Positions 26,116-34,862 of a stretch of DNA of 60,018 bases are shown here, piece after piece. The notes under the pieces are model-generated. The model was given only the letters and a program-made list of their open reading frames with translations. It did no database searches and had not been told where the DNA came from. The stretch spans positions 2,317-62,334 of the forward strand of contig VAWY01000125.1 in assembly GCA_005888335.1 (NCBI GenBank), read 5' to 3'. Every line of letters starts with the position of its first letter. The stretch's first letter is position 1. This DNA is from Actinomycetota bacterium (lineage in GTDB: Bacteria > Actinomycetota > Thermoleophilia > Solirubrobacterales > Solirubrobacteraceae). The position numbers were made by a program, and so were the translations under genes.

Positions 26116-27441
26116 ATGGCCGGTACCGACGCCGCCGAGCAGCCGCCGCGCGCAGCGGTCACGATCGTCAACCGCGACGACCTGCAGCGCTCGCGGTGGA
26201 CGGTCGGCTTCCGGCTGATCCTCGCGATCCCGCTGCTGCTCTGGTTCGTCGTCTGGACGATCGCGGCGGTCCTGCTCGCGCCCGTCCTGTGGATCGCCAC
26301 GCTCGTCCAGGGCCGCCCGCCCGCTGGCCTGCGCGACTTCTACGCCGCGTACGTGCGCTTCAGCGTCCACCTCTACGCCTACATGAGCCTGGCCGCCAAC
26401 CCGTACCCCGGCTTCCTCGGGGCCGCGTCGAGCTATCCGGTCGACGTCGTGCTGCCCGAGCAGCCGGCCGAGCAGGGCCGGTGGGGCATCGCCTTCCGGC
26501 TGCTCCTCGCGCTGCCGCCGCTGCTGCTTGCCGAGGCGCTGGCGGGCGGGGGTGGTGGCGGTGGTGGTGCCGCGGGCTCGGACGACTGGAGCGTCGCCGC
26601 GAACGGTCCGGGCGTGTTGACCACTGTCGCCGTCCTCGCGTGGTTCGCGATCCTCGCGCGCGGGCGCATGCCGAGCGGCTTCGAGGCGCTGCAGACGTAT
26701 GCGCTGGGCTATGCGGCGCAGGCCTACGCCTACCTGTTCCTGCTCACCGACCGCTACCCCGACAGTCACCCGACGGCCGCCGCGCCGCAACGCGCGCTGG
26801 CGCCGCACCCGATCGCGCTGACGCTCTCCGACGACCCGCGCCGCAACCGGCTCACCGTCGCCTTCCGCTTGCTCCTCGCGCTGCCGCACATCGTGTGGAT
26901 CACGCTCTGGGCGATCGTCGCCGCAATCGTCGCGATCGTCACCTGGTTCGCCGCGCTGATCACGGGGCGTCCCCCGGCCGCGCTGCACGCGTTCCTCGCA
27001 CGGTTCGTCCGCTACTCCGTCCACCTCGGCGCCTTCATCTACGTGGCCGGCGGCCCGTTCCCGGGCTTCCTCGGCGAGCCCGGCTATCCCGTCGACGTCG
27101 AGATCGGACCGCCGGCGGAGCAGTCGCGCTGGGTCACCGCGTTCCGGCTGATCCTCGCGATCCCGGCGCTGGTGGTCGGCAGCGCGATCGGTGGCGCCGC
27201 CCTCCTGGCCGCCGTGGGCGCGTGGTTCGCGGCGCTGTTCACGGGCCGCGTGCCGCTCGGCGTGCGCGCCCTCATCGCGTACAGCCTGCGTTACAGCGCC
27301 CAGACGAGCGGCTATCTGCTCCTGCTCACCGAGCGCTACCCGTACAGCGCCCCGGGCCCGGTCGATCGCGAGCCCGCGCCGGAGCCCGCACCCGAACCGC
27401 CGACGCCCGAGGCGCCGCTCACCGGGCCGGGGGTCGCCTGA
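26116..27441 (+). CDS. DUF4389 multi-repeat membrane protein
   Basis: A 441-residue membrane protein built of four tandem units. Each has a membrane hairpin starting RW..(A/G)FRL(I/L)LA(I/L)P and a second segment of the form GR.P.G......Y..RY..H..AY. The repeats start near residues 28, 125, 235 and 335. This is the DUF4389 pattern, of unknown function. A Gly-rich low-complexity stretch lies near residue 150, and the C-terminal 40 residues are Pro/Glu-rich. The gene follows tRNA-Leu by 36 bp and precedes an M48 protease, possibly as an operon. Confidence 0.85.
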   Translation: MAGTDAAEQPPRAAVTIVNRDDLQRSRWTVGFRLILAIPLLLWFVVWTIAAVLLAPVLWIATLVQGRPPAGLRDFYAAYVRFSVHLYAYMSLAANPYPGFLGAASSYPVDVVLPEQPAEQGRWGIAFRLLLALPPLLLAEALAGGGGGGGGAAGSDDWSVAANGPGVLTTVAVLAWFAILARGRMPSGFEALQTYALGYAAQAYAYLFLLTDRYPDSHPTAAAPQRALAPHPIALTLSDDPRRNRLTVAFRLLLALPHIVWITLWAIVAAIVAIVTWFAALITGRPPAALHAFLARFVRYSVHLGAFIYVAGGPFPGFLGEPGYPVDVEIGPPAEQSRWVTAFRLILAIPALVVGSAIGGAALLAAVGAWFAALFTGRVPLGVRALIAYSLRYSAQTSGYLLLLTERYPYSAPGPVDREPAPEPAPEPPTPEAPLTGPGVA

Positions 27442-27464
27442 TCCGCGCCGCGGCCGCGGCGCTG

Positions 27465-28637
27465 GTGCTCGCCGCCCTGACCGCGGCCGGGATCGTCGCC
27501 GCGGCCCATCTCTGGCAGACGACGGTGCCGGGCGACCTGCGCCTGCCTCATCTGCAGGCGAGCCGCGAGTTCCCAGCGCGGGACCTGCACCGAGCCGAGT
27601 CCTTCGAGGCCTTCGTGCGCGTCACGTTCCTGCTCTCGCAGGCCGCGCTCGTCGCGGTGCTCGCCGTCTATGCGCGCCGTGGCACGGCGTTCATGCGCGA
27701 GTCGGCGGCCGGGCCGATCGGCACGGGCTTCCTGCTCGGGATGCTGGGGCTGGCGCTCGTCTGGCTCGCGCGCCTGCCCTTCGGGCTCGTCGACCTGTGG
27801 TGGGCGCGCCGCCACGACGTCGTCCACGTCGGGTACGTCGAGTGGTTCGTCGACGACTTCTTCGGCCTCGGCGGCAAGTTCCTCTACCTCTGCCTCGCGC
27901 TGCTGATCGTCATGGGCCTGGCGCGGCTCGTGCGGCAGGCGTGGTGGATCCCGGCGGCCGCCGCGTTCGTGGGGCTGCTGACGCTGTTCACGTTCACCGG
28001 CCCGTACCTCGTGCCCGACCTGCACGCGCCGAAGGCCCGCGAGCTGCGCGCCGAGGCCGCGCGGCTCGCCCGCCGGGAGGGCGTCGCCGGCGTGCCGCTG
28101 CGCATCGAGGACGTCCACGACTGGACCGACCAGCCCAACGCCTACGCCTTCGGCCTGGGGCCCTCGCGGCGCGTCGTGCTGTGGGACACGATCGCGCGCT
28201 TTCCGCGCCGCGAGGTGCGCGTCGTCATGGCGCACGAGTACGGGCACATCGCGCACCACCACATCGCCAAGGGCATCGGCTGGTTCGGCCTCGTCGTGCT
28301 GCCCGCCGCGCTTCTCGTGGCGATCGCCACGCGCCGGCGGGGCGGGCTCGGCGAGCCCGCCGCCGTCCCGCTCGCGCTCTTCGTGGTCGTGATCCTGCAG
28401 CTCGCGACGGGGCCGCTGCAGGCCGCGGCCACGCGCCGCTACGAGGCCGAGGCCGACTGGTCGGCGCTGCGCATAGCGCGCGACCCCGTCGCCATGCGGG
28501 CGCTGTTCCGGCACTTCACGGCGCGCGCGCTCGCCGATCCCGAGCCGCCGGGCTGGTTCCACGTCCTCTTCGACGACCACCCCACCGGTTTGCAGCGGAT
28601 CGCCATGGCGGACGCTTTCGCGCGCGCGCAACGCTGA
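27465..28637 (+). CDS. M48-family (Ste24/HtpX-like) zinc metalloprotease
   Basis: A ~390-residue integral-membrane protease. The zinc motif HEYGH lies near residues 257-261 with a downstream Glu ligand in RYEAEADWSALR (~328). About seven hydrophobic segments surround it, as in Ste24/HtpX proteases, which cut at the membrane-cytosol interface. No ATG is available after the DUF4389 stop; GTG 27465 gives an N-terminal helix (LAALTAAGIVAAA). A CTG at 27438 overlapping the upstream TGA is an alternative. It probably acts in membrane-protein quality control. Confidence 0.87.
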   Translation: MLAALTAAGIVAAAHLWQTTVPGDLRLPHLQASREFPARDLHRAESFEAFVRVTFLLSQAALVAVLAVYARRGTAFMRESAAGPIGTGFLLGMLGLALVWLARLPFGLVDLWWARRHDVVHVGYVEWFVDDFFGLGGKFLYLCLALLIVMGLARLVRQAWWIPAAAAFVGLLTLFTFTGPYLVPDLHAPKARELRAEAARLARREGVAGVPLRIEDVHDWTDQPNAYAFGLGPSRRVVLWDTIARFPRREVRVVMAHEYGHIAHHHIAKGIGWFGLVVLPAALLVAIATRRRGGLGEPAAVPLALFVVVILQLATGPLQAAATRRYEAEADWSALRIARDPVAMRALFRHFTARALADPEPPGWFHVLFDDHPTGLQRIAMADAFARAQR

Positions 28638-28689
28638 TCCGGAACTTTTGCCCTCGCTACGGTGTCTTGACGGTTGGACGCCCCGCGTC

Positions 28690-30165
28690 ATGGAAGTCTC
28701 TGCCCTCAGACAACCCGGATTGCCCCTTCGCGGGCCCACGCCCCTGCTGCGCCTGCAGTCGGACGAGCGGCTGGTCGCGCTCACGCGGCGCGGCAACCAG
28801 GCGGCCTTCGAGTCGCTCGTCGCCCGCTACCAGGCGCGGCTGCTCGCGTTCTGCCGCCACATGCTCGGCTCGCGCGAGGACGCCGAGGACGTCCTGCAGG
28901 AGGTCTTCGCCGCGGCGTTCAACGCGATGGTCGCCGACGAGCGACCGATCAACGTGCGTCCGTGGCTGTACCGCATCGCGCGCAACCGGTCGCTGAACCA
29001 CCTGCGCCGCCATCAGGCGATCGGGGTGGATTCGATGGACGTCCACCTCGCCGAAAACGGCACGACGACCGCCGACAAGGTTCATCGCCGCGAGGAGTTC
29101 CGCCTGCTCATGGGCGACGTCCAGCAGCTCGCCGAGACGCAGCGCACCGCGCTGCTGCTGCGCGAGATCGACGCGCTGTCCTACGAGCAGATCGCCGAGG
29201 CGATGGAGACGACCGTGCCGTCGGTCAAGTCGCTGCTCGTGCGCGCGCGCGTGTCGCTGGCCGAGGCGGCCGAGGCGCGCAAGCTGACGTGCGAGGAGGT
29301 GCGCCTCGAGCTCGGCGAGGTCGCCGAGGGCCTCAAGCGCACGAGCGCGCCGGTGCGCCGGCACCTGCGCACGTGCGAGCGCTGCTCGATGTTCCGCAAG
29401 CAGCTCAAGGCGACCAACCGCGCGCTGGCTGCGGTCTTCCCGGTCGGCCCGCTGCTCGTCGTCAAGAAGCTCTTCCTCGCCCACCTCGGCACGACCGCGT
29501 CGGCGGGTGGCGCCACCGCCGCCGCCAGCACCGCGGCGGCCGGGACGGCGGGGGTCAGCGCGGGCGGCGCGCTGTCGGCCGGTGTCGGCGCGATCGCGTC
29601 CAAGACGGCCGCCGGCCTCGCCGCGGCCGCGCTGGTCACCGCCGGCGCCGTCGAGGTCGACCACGCGACGCACCACCGCGCGCGCCCGCATCCCGCGGTC
29701 GCCCAGGCCGCGGTCGTCGCGCCCGCCCAGCCGGTGCCCGTCGCGCAGCAGGCGCAGGTCGTCACCCAGCCGGTCGCCGCTGCCCCGGCGCGCGCCGCCG
29801 TCAAGAAGAAGGACAAGCCCGCGGCGAAGAAGGACGAGCCTGCGAAGGCCGAGCCGACGGCGACCACCACGACGCCGGCCGCGACCACCGACACCCCGCC
29901 GCCCGCCCCGGCCCCCGCGCCGACCACCCAGGAGGAGTCCGACACCACCGTGCTGCCGCCCGACGACGGCGGCCACGGCGCCCCGGTCGGCCCCAGCCAG
30001 CCGGTCGAGTCGGTCCCGCCGCCCGATCAGCCGCCCGCGACCGCCCAGCAGCCGCCGCCGCAGCCGGCCGAGCAGCAGCAGCAGGCTCCGCCGCAGGACC
30101 AGCAGCAGGCCCCGCCGCCCGACGGCTCGTCGGCCGGCCAGGACCAGTACCAGCCCGGCGGTTAG
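28690..30165 (+). CDS. ECF sigma factor with fused zinc-finger-like, membrane and Pro-rich tail
   Basis: A 491-residue protein. Residues ~25-95 form sigma region 2 (FESLVARYQARLLAFCRHML, then EDAEDVLQEVF) and ~140-195 form region 4 (TALLLREIDALSYEQIAEAM). After this come an anti-sigma-like zinc-finger segment (HLRTCERCS, ~237), a hydrophobic Ala/Gly-rich segment that can span the membrane (~300-325), and ~165 residues rich in Ala, Pro, Gln and Lys. Most ECF factors end after region 4 (~180 residues). A sigma factor tethered to the membrane, perhaps released by proteolysis, is an attractive inference. No separate anti-sigma gene is adjacent. Confidence 0.88.
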   Translation: MEVSALRQPGLPLRGPTPLLRLQSDERLVALTRRGNQAAFESLVARYQARLLAFCRHMLGSREDAEDVLQEVFAAAFNAMVADERPINVRPWLYRIARNRSLNHLRRHQAIGVDSMDVHLAENGTTTADKVHRREEFRLLMGDVQQLAETQRTALLLREIDALSYEQIAEAMETTVPSVKSLLVRARVSLAEAAEARKLTCEEVRLELGEVAEGLKRTSAPVRRHLRTCERCSMFRKQLKATNRALAAVFPVGPLLVVKKLFLAHLGTTASAGGATAAASTAAAGTAGVSAGGALSAGVGAIASKTAAGLAAAALVTAGAVEVDHATHHRARPHPAVAQAAVVAPAQPVPVAQQAQVVTQPVAAAPARAAVKKKDKPAAKKDEPAKAEPTATTTTPAATTDTPPPAPAPAPTTQEESDTTVLPPDDGGHGAPVGPSQPVESVPPPDQPPATAQQPPPQPAEQQQQAPPQDQQQAPPPDGSSAGQDQYQPGG

Positions 30166-30182
30166 CGGGTAGCCCTCCGCGC

Positions 30183-30518
30183 GTGCCGGAGATCGGCTTC
30201 GACGACTTCGTCGCCGTCGACATGCGCGTGGGGCGCGTGGTCGACGTCGAGGAGTTCCCCGAGGCGCGCAAGCCGGCCTGGAAGCTGCGCATCGACTTCG
30301 GCCCCGAGCTCGGCGTCAAGCGCTCGTCGGCGCGCATCACCAACTACACGCGCGATCAGCTCGAGGGCTCGCTCGTCGTGGCCGTCGTCAACTTCCCGCC
30401 GCGGCAGGTCGGGCCCGTGCGCTCCGAGGTGCTCGTCCTCGGCGCGGTCGAGGACGACGGCACCGTGATCGTCCTGCGCCCGGACGGCGACGCAACGCCG
30501 GGCAGCCGGATCGCCTGA
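30183..30518 (+). CDS. csaA: CsaA-type tRNA-binding chaperone
   Basis: A 111-residue OB-fold protein of the Trbp111/CsaA type. It shows DMRVGRVVDVEEFPEARKP, KLRIDFGPELGVKRSSA, and the end motif VVNFPPRQVGPVRSEVLVLG. CsaA dimers bind tRNA and have been linked to protein export. GTG 30183 is used as start. It follows the sigma gene by 17 nt and is followed directly by a hairpin element at 30524. Confidence 0.9.
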   Translation: MPEIGFDDFVAVDMRVGRVVDVEEFPEARKPAWKLRIDFGPELGVKRSSARITNYTRDQLEGSLVVAVVNFPPRQVGPVRSEVLVLGAVEDDGTVIVLRPDGDATPGSRIA

Positions 30519-30523
30519 TCCCC

Positions 30524-30685
30524 AGAGGTTGTCTCAGAACCCCGTGTGTGCGGCTGGTGGATGCCGGCGCCCGCCAGGCAAGGACGCAGCCGGTGATGCG
30601 CGGCCCAGCCACGGGAACCGGCGAGGACGCAGCCTGGCGGGATGCCGGCGCCGCCAGACGTGCAGAGGGTTCTGAGACAGCCTCT
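30524..30685 (+). repeat. 162-nt hairpin element E (MITE-like)
   Basis: Terminal inverted repeats of 19 bp (AGAGGTTGTCTCAGAACCC and its partner ending AGACAGCCTCT) differ at one position, a U-G wobble on the plus strand. Inner stems CTGGTGG/CCGCCAG, GCCAGGC/GCCTGGC and GCCGGT/ACCGGC continue the fold, and GAGGACGCAGCC-like and ATGCCGGCG sequences occur twice. It begins 6 nt after the csaA stop and its last base lies in the cyclase stop codon, filling the gap between convergent genes. Size and position match elements A-C. A short derivative of its ends lies at 39295-39313. Confidence 0.7.
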
Positions 30686-32070
30686 CAGACCTGCTCGAGC
30701 ACGTACGCGTCGACGGGATCGGCCTTGCCCTTGACGCGGATCGGGCCCAGCGACTCGGTCTGCGCGCGCGGCAGGCGCCGCAGCGTCGCCTCGCCGATCG
30801 CCACGCGCCCGAGCGGCGCGCTGGCCTCGAGCCGCGCCGCGACGTTGACGGCGTCGCCGATGACCGTGTAGCTCTTGCCGCCCGCAGCGCCGAGCACGCC
30901 GACCATCGCCTCGCCGGTGTTGACGCCGACCCGGAAGCGCGGCCATGTCGGGTGCTCGGCGGCCAGGCGGGTGGTCGCCTCCTGGATGGCGAGCGCGGCG
31001 CGCGCCGCGCGCAGCGGGTGGTCGGGCTGGTCGCCGCGGCGGTTGAACGTCGCCATGATCTGGTCGCCGACCAGCCGGTCGATCTCGCCCCCGTGCTCGC
31101 GCACCACGGGCGGGATGGCCACCTCGAAGTACGCGTTGAGCATCGACGAGACCTCGCGGGGGTCGCGGTGCTCCGAGAACGACGTGAACCCGCAGAGGTC
31201 GGCGAAGATCACGCTGACCTCGTGCATGCCGGCCGCCGTCTCGCCGAGGTAGAGCGGGCTGAAGCGCTCCTCGCGCCACTCGTGGCGGGCGCTGCCGGCG
31301 ACCAGCGCGAAGGCGCCGAGCATGAGCAGGTGCCACTCCCACCAGGTCGCGTGCCAGTTGCGGGCGAAGGCGACGGCGATCATGGCCTCGGCGAGCAGGA
31401 CGAACGCGCACGTGACGCCGAGCAGCATCGCGGCGCGGCGGCGGCGGTAGAGCGCGAGGTAGCGCCACGCGGCCAGGCCGTAGAGGGCGACCGCGGAGAC
31501 GGCGAGGGCGGCGAGAGGACCGGATGCGACCTCGGCCGCGCTCGGGCTGTCGAGCGGCGGCAGGCGGGCGACCGACACCGCGGCCCAGGCGGCCATCACG
31601 GCGATCAGCCCGCCGCGCACCGCCTGGGCGTGGCGCATCACCGCGCGGCCGCGCTCGCCCTCGAGCGCGTCAGAGGAAGCGGCCGCGAAGCCTGCGGCGA
31701 CAAGCAGCCCGACCGGCGTGGCGATCACGAACCCCGCGGTGCGCCCGTCGACGAGCACGCCCGGGGTCGACAGCGCGTGCAGCCCGAGGAAGCCGGCCGC
31801 CGCCAGGAAGGCCAGCGAGACGAGGAACAGCCGGGCGTCGCCGCGGTAGCGGGCGGCGTCGCCGGTCGCGAAGGCGAGCGAGGCGTTGATCGCGGCGGCC
31901 CCGAGCACCAGCCAGAAGTGCGCCGGGTGCTGCTCCCAGTGCACGTCGAGGCTCGGCGCGGCGAGCAGGAGCCAGAACCCCGCGAGCGGCAGCGCCAGCA
32001 GCACCGCAATGAGCGCCGGTGATGCGGCGACATCGAGGTGGCGAGACCGTCCGAGGGCGTGCGCGCGCAT
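30685..32070 (-). CDS. Membrane class III nucleotidyl cyclase
   Basis: A 461-residue protein with about seven membrane helices in its first 270 residues and a class III cyclase domain after that. Metal ligands are in VIFADLCGFTSF and LVGDQIMATFN, and the VNVAARLEA Asn/Arg pair is present. The usual adenine-reading Lys four residues before the second metal Asp is Arg here (DRLVGDQ), so nucleotide preference is uncertain. The start ATG 32070 has a perfect AGGAGG 5 nt upstream. It is downstream of a hypothetical gene and a SpoIIE phosphatase on the same strand. Confidence 0.9.
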   Translation of the reverse strand: MRAHALGRSRHLDVAASPALIAVLLALPLAGFWLLLAAPSLDVHWEQHPAHFWLVLGAAAINASLAFATGDAARYRGDARLFLVSLAFLAAAGFLGLHALSTPGVLVDGRTAGFVIATPVGLLVAAGFAAASSDALEGERGRAVMRHAQAVRGGLIAVMAAWAAVSVARLPPLDSPSAAEVASGPLAALAVSAVALYGLAAWRYLALYRRRRAAMLLGVTCAFVLLAEAMIAVAFARNWHATWWEWHLLMLGAFALVAGSARHEWREERFSPLYLGETAAGMHEVSVIFADLCGFTSFSEHRDPREVSSMLNAYFEVAIPPVVREHGGEIDRLVGDQIMATFNRRGDQPDHPLRAARAALAIQEATTRLAAEHPTWPRFRVGVNTGEAMVGVLGAAGGKSYTVIGDAVNVAARLEASAPLGRVAIGEATLRRLPRAQTESLGPIRVKGKADPVDAYVLEQV

Positions 32071-32144
32071 GAACCTCCTGTCCGCGGGGGGTCTGCCGAT
32101 CATCTGTGCTCGGCGACGCGGCGTCAACCCGCGCCGAGGAGGCC

Positions 32145-32159
32145 CTAGTGGTCCACTAG
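32145..32159. other. Palindrome CTAGTGG-T-CCACTAG at gene end
   Basis: A 7-bp perfect inverted repeat around one base that contains the stop codon of the gene ending at 32156. It is 75 bp upstream of the cyclase start on the same strand. It may be an operator for the cyclase or an mRNA-end hairpin; there is no T tract. Confidence 0.35.
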
Positions 32160-32821
32160 TTCGCCTCGGTCCCGAACCGGAACGACCGCAGCGGCTTCTT
32201 GATCGCCCCTACCGCCCCCACGTCGTCGACCGAATGGGCGCCCGCCGCGTGCGTCTGCACGACGGTGATGACAACCCCCTCCCGCGCGCCCGGCTGGTCG
32301 GGCACGAGCAGGATCTCGCGGCCGTAGATCGTCCGGCGGCCGAGGCGCGCGCGGAAGCCCACCTGGTAGCCGGGCGCGTCGTTGATGCGCGCCTTGCCCT
32401 CCTCCAGCGCGACGAATCCGTCGTAGCGCCGGCTCACCGCGCGCACGTGGGGCTCGGCGTAGACGGGCAGCATCCCGCTCACGGATCCGCGGTACGCGGG
32501 CAGGTGCAGCGGCCGGATCGTCAGCGACTGCACGAACAGGTCGCCGCGGCGACCCTCGAGGTCGAGCAGCACGCCCGGGCTCGGCGGCGAGCGGTGCAGG
32601 ACGCTGGCGTAGCGCAGGTTGAACACCGGCGGCGAGCGGTGCACCAGCTGCACGTCGTTGCCGCGCAGCAGCAGGGCGACGACGACCGCCGCGAGGATCA
32701 GCGCCGCGGCGATCGCCCTGGAGACGAGCGGTGGCACGCCGAGGCGGGCGCGCAGCAGCTGGGGCAGCGAGGGCCCGAACTCGGGCCGCACGGCGCTGTC
32801 GGGGCGGGCAGACGCGGACAC
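32156..32821 (-). CDS. Membrane-anchored hypothetical protein
   Basis: A 221-residue protein with a GTG start, a cytoplasmic N terminus of ~35 residues, one membrane helix (AIAAALILAAVVVALLL, ~36-52) and an extracytoplasmic domain rich in beta strands (VFNLRYASVLHR, GVLLDLEGRRGDLFVQ, GYQVGFRARLG, REGVVITVVQT). I do not recognise the family. It lies between the SpoIIE phosphatase and the cyclase on the same strand, so it may act in the same membrane signalling pathway (inference only). Confidence 0.7.
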   Translation of the reverse strand: MSASARPDSAVRPEFGPSLPQLLRARLGVPPLVSRAIAAALILAAVVVALLLRGNDVQLVHRSPPVFNLRYASVLHRSPPSPGVLLDLEGRRGDLFVQSLTIRPLHLPAYRGSVSGMLPVYAEPHVRAVSRRYDGFVALEEGKARINDAPGYQVGFRARLGRRTIYGREILLVPDQPGAREGVVITVVQTHAAGAHSVDDVGAVGAIKKPLRSFRFGTEAN

Positions 32822-32842
32822 GGCGCCCAGGGTAGAGGCCGG

Positions 32843-34855
32843 TCAGATCCGGCTCGCCGCAGGTTGCGGCTCGGCCTCGCCGACGGCGCCGGGCGCGCCG
32901 GTGTACCGGACGGCGAGCATCGCGCGGTCGTCGAGGATCGCCACCGACTCGAACGCGCTCAGCGCCGCGGCGACCGACGCGAGCAGCTGCTCTGGGTCGC
33001 GCGGGGCCCCGGCGACCAGTCGCAGCAGGCGCTCGTCGCCGAAGCGCCCCTCCGGGCCGGGCGTCTCGGTCACGCCGTCGGTATAGACGAGCAGCGTATC
33101 GCCCGGCAGCAGGCGGCACGGGGCCTCGCTCCAGTCCGCCTCGTCGGACGCGCCGAGCAGGATCCCGTGGGCCCCGACGGTCATCGCGCCGCCGTCGGCC
33201 AGCGCGCGCAGCGGCAGCGGGTGGCCCGCCGAGGCGATGGTCACCAGCCCCGACTGTTCGATGCGCGCGCACACCACCGTCACGAACGACGGCGACGGCT
33301 GCTCGCGCAGGACCCGGTTGAGCAGCCGCAGCACCGCGGCGGGCCGCGAGTCGAAGAGCGCCGCCGTCCGCGCGGTGTGCCGGGCCAGCGCGGTCAGCGC
33401 AGCGGCCTGGACGCCCTTGCCGGTCACATCGCCGAGCAGCATCATGAAGCCCTCGTCGACCGCGAACAGGTCGTAGAAGTCGCCGCCGACCTCCACGCCC
33501 GGCGCGCCGGGCTGATACGAGCCGGCGGTCCGCCAGCCGGGGACGTCGGGCAGGCTTTCGGGCAGCAGGCTGCGCTGCAGCGTCTGCGAGGCCTTCGTGC
33601 GCTCGGTGTACTGGCGGGCGTTCTCGACTGCCGTCGCCGCCAGCACCGCGAGCTGCTCGAAGAACTTGACGTCGCCGGGCCCGAACCGGCGCCCGCTCTC
33701 CGACGTGACCAGCGAGATCACCCCGGTCGTGCGGTCGCCGACGCGCATGGGAACGACCATCGCCGAGCGCAGGCCGATCTCGCGCATGAGCCGCAGGTGC
33801 TCCTCGTCGGCCGCGCCGGCGACCAGCATCCCGTCGGTGATCTCGGCGTAGACCTCGCTGCGCCCGCTGCGCAGCACTTCGCCCATTCCGGCGGGCGCGT
33901 CGAGGTCGGGCGGGTAGCGCTCGTTGAGCTCGCGGCCGAGGGCGACCTTCTCCGGGTCGACATGGACGAGCGCCACGCGCCGCAGTCCGCCGCGGTCGTC
34001 GACCACGTCGACCGCGCACCAGTCGGCGAGCTGCGGCACGACGAGCCGGGCGACGCGCTCGAGCGTCTCCTGGTAGTCGAGTGACGCCGCCAGCATCGCC
34101 CCGGCCTCGGCGAGGAAGCGCTGGCGAAGCTCGGCCTCCTTGGCCTCGGTCACGTCCTCGATGACGTTGACGGCGAGCAGCCGCCCGCCCTGGTCGCGCA
34201 CCACGCTCGCCTTCGTGAACAGCCAGTAGGCGCGGCCGGTGCGCCGGTCGACGCTGTGCGTGAGCAGCGGCGGCGCCGGCTCGCCGGCGACGGCATGGCG
34301 GCCCGGAAGGTCCTCGACCGCGACCGGGCCGCCCTCCTCCGTGGTGATCGTGAAGCGCTCGGCGAGCTCGCCCGGCCGCGCCCTGAGCACCTCCTCGCGC
34401 GACGACGCGCCGAGCAGGCGCACCGCGGCGTCGTTCGCGTAGATCGTCCTGCCGCTCTCGTCGTGGACGGTGACCGCCTCGGCCACCGCGCCGAGGATGG
34501 CGTCGAGCCGGGCGCGCGTCGCGTCGAGCTCGCCCGAGAGCCTGACCGCGCCCCGGCGCGCCTGCGCGGAGAGGACGGCGAGGACCGAGCCGACGGCGAC
34601 GATCGTGACGCGGCCGAGATGGTCGAGCGAGCCGAAGAAGTCGTTCCAGACGCCGCTCGCCAGCGCGAGGGCGACGGACAGCGCGGCGACCGCCGCCACC
34701 GCGCGCGTGCGCTCGACGATCGCCAGCGCGAGCGGTGCGACGACGAACGCGCCGGTCATCTTCGGGTTGCCCGCGACGCCGTCGACGACGGCGATGACGA
34801 GGTCCAGCGCCACGGCGAGCGCCGTCCAGCCGGAGACCGGGCGGCGCCGTCCCAC
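32843..34855 (-). CDS. PAS-GAF-SpoIIE protein phosphatase with membrane domain
   Basis: A 670-residue PP2C-type serine phosphatase. Four hydrophobic segments (~10-95) are followed by a PAS domain (ARLDAILGAVAEAVTVHD, ~112-240), a GAF domain (~260-400) and a SpoIIE catalytic domain (~430-650). The phosphatase metal motifs GGDFYDLF, GDVTGKG and YTDGVTE are complete. Such proteins act on anti-anti-sigma STAS proteins in partner-switching. No STAS or kinase gene is adjacent. The GTG start lies 7 nt after the R2lox stop. Confidence 0.92.
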   Translation of the reverse strand: MGRRRPVSGWTALAVALDLVIAVVDGVAGNPKMTGAFVVAPLALAIVERTRAVAAVAALSVALALASGVWNDFFGSLDHLGRVTIVAVGSVLAVLSAQARRGAVRLSGELDATRARLDAILGAVAEAVTVHDESGRTIYANDAAVRLLGASSREEVLRARPGELAERFTITTEEGGPVAVEDLPGRHAVAGEPAPPLLTHSVDRRTGRAYWLFTKASVVRDQGGRLLAVNVIEDVTEAKEAELRQRFLAEAGAMLAASLDYQETLERVARLVVPQLADWCAVDVVDDRGGLRRVALVHVDPEKVALGRELNERYPPDLDAPAGMGEVLRSGRSEVYAEITDGMLVAGAADEEHLRLMREIGLRSAMVVPMRVGDRTTGVISLVTSESGRRFGPGDVKFFEQLAVLAATAVENARQYTERTKASQTLQRSLLPESLPDVPGWRTAGSYQPGAPGVEVGGDFYDLFAVDEGFMMLLGDVTGKGVQAAALTALARHTARTAALFDSRPAAVLRLLNRVLREQPSPSFVTVVCARIEQSGLVTIASAGHPLPLRALADGGAMTVGAHGILLGASDEADWSEAPCRLLPGDTLLVYTDGVTETPGPEGRFGDERLLRLVAGAPRDPEQLLASVAAALSAFESVAILDDRAMLAVRYTGAPGAVGEAEPQPAASRI

Positions 34856-34862
34856 CGACCGC

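Noticed and set aside
26540..26575. GGTGGC-type microsatellite
   Set aside because: It encodes a Gly run inside the DUF4389 protein and stays in frame.
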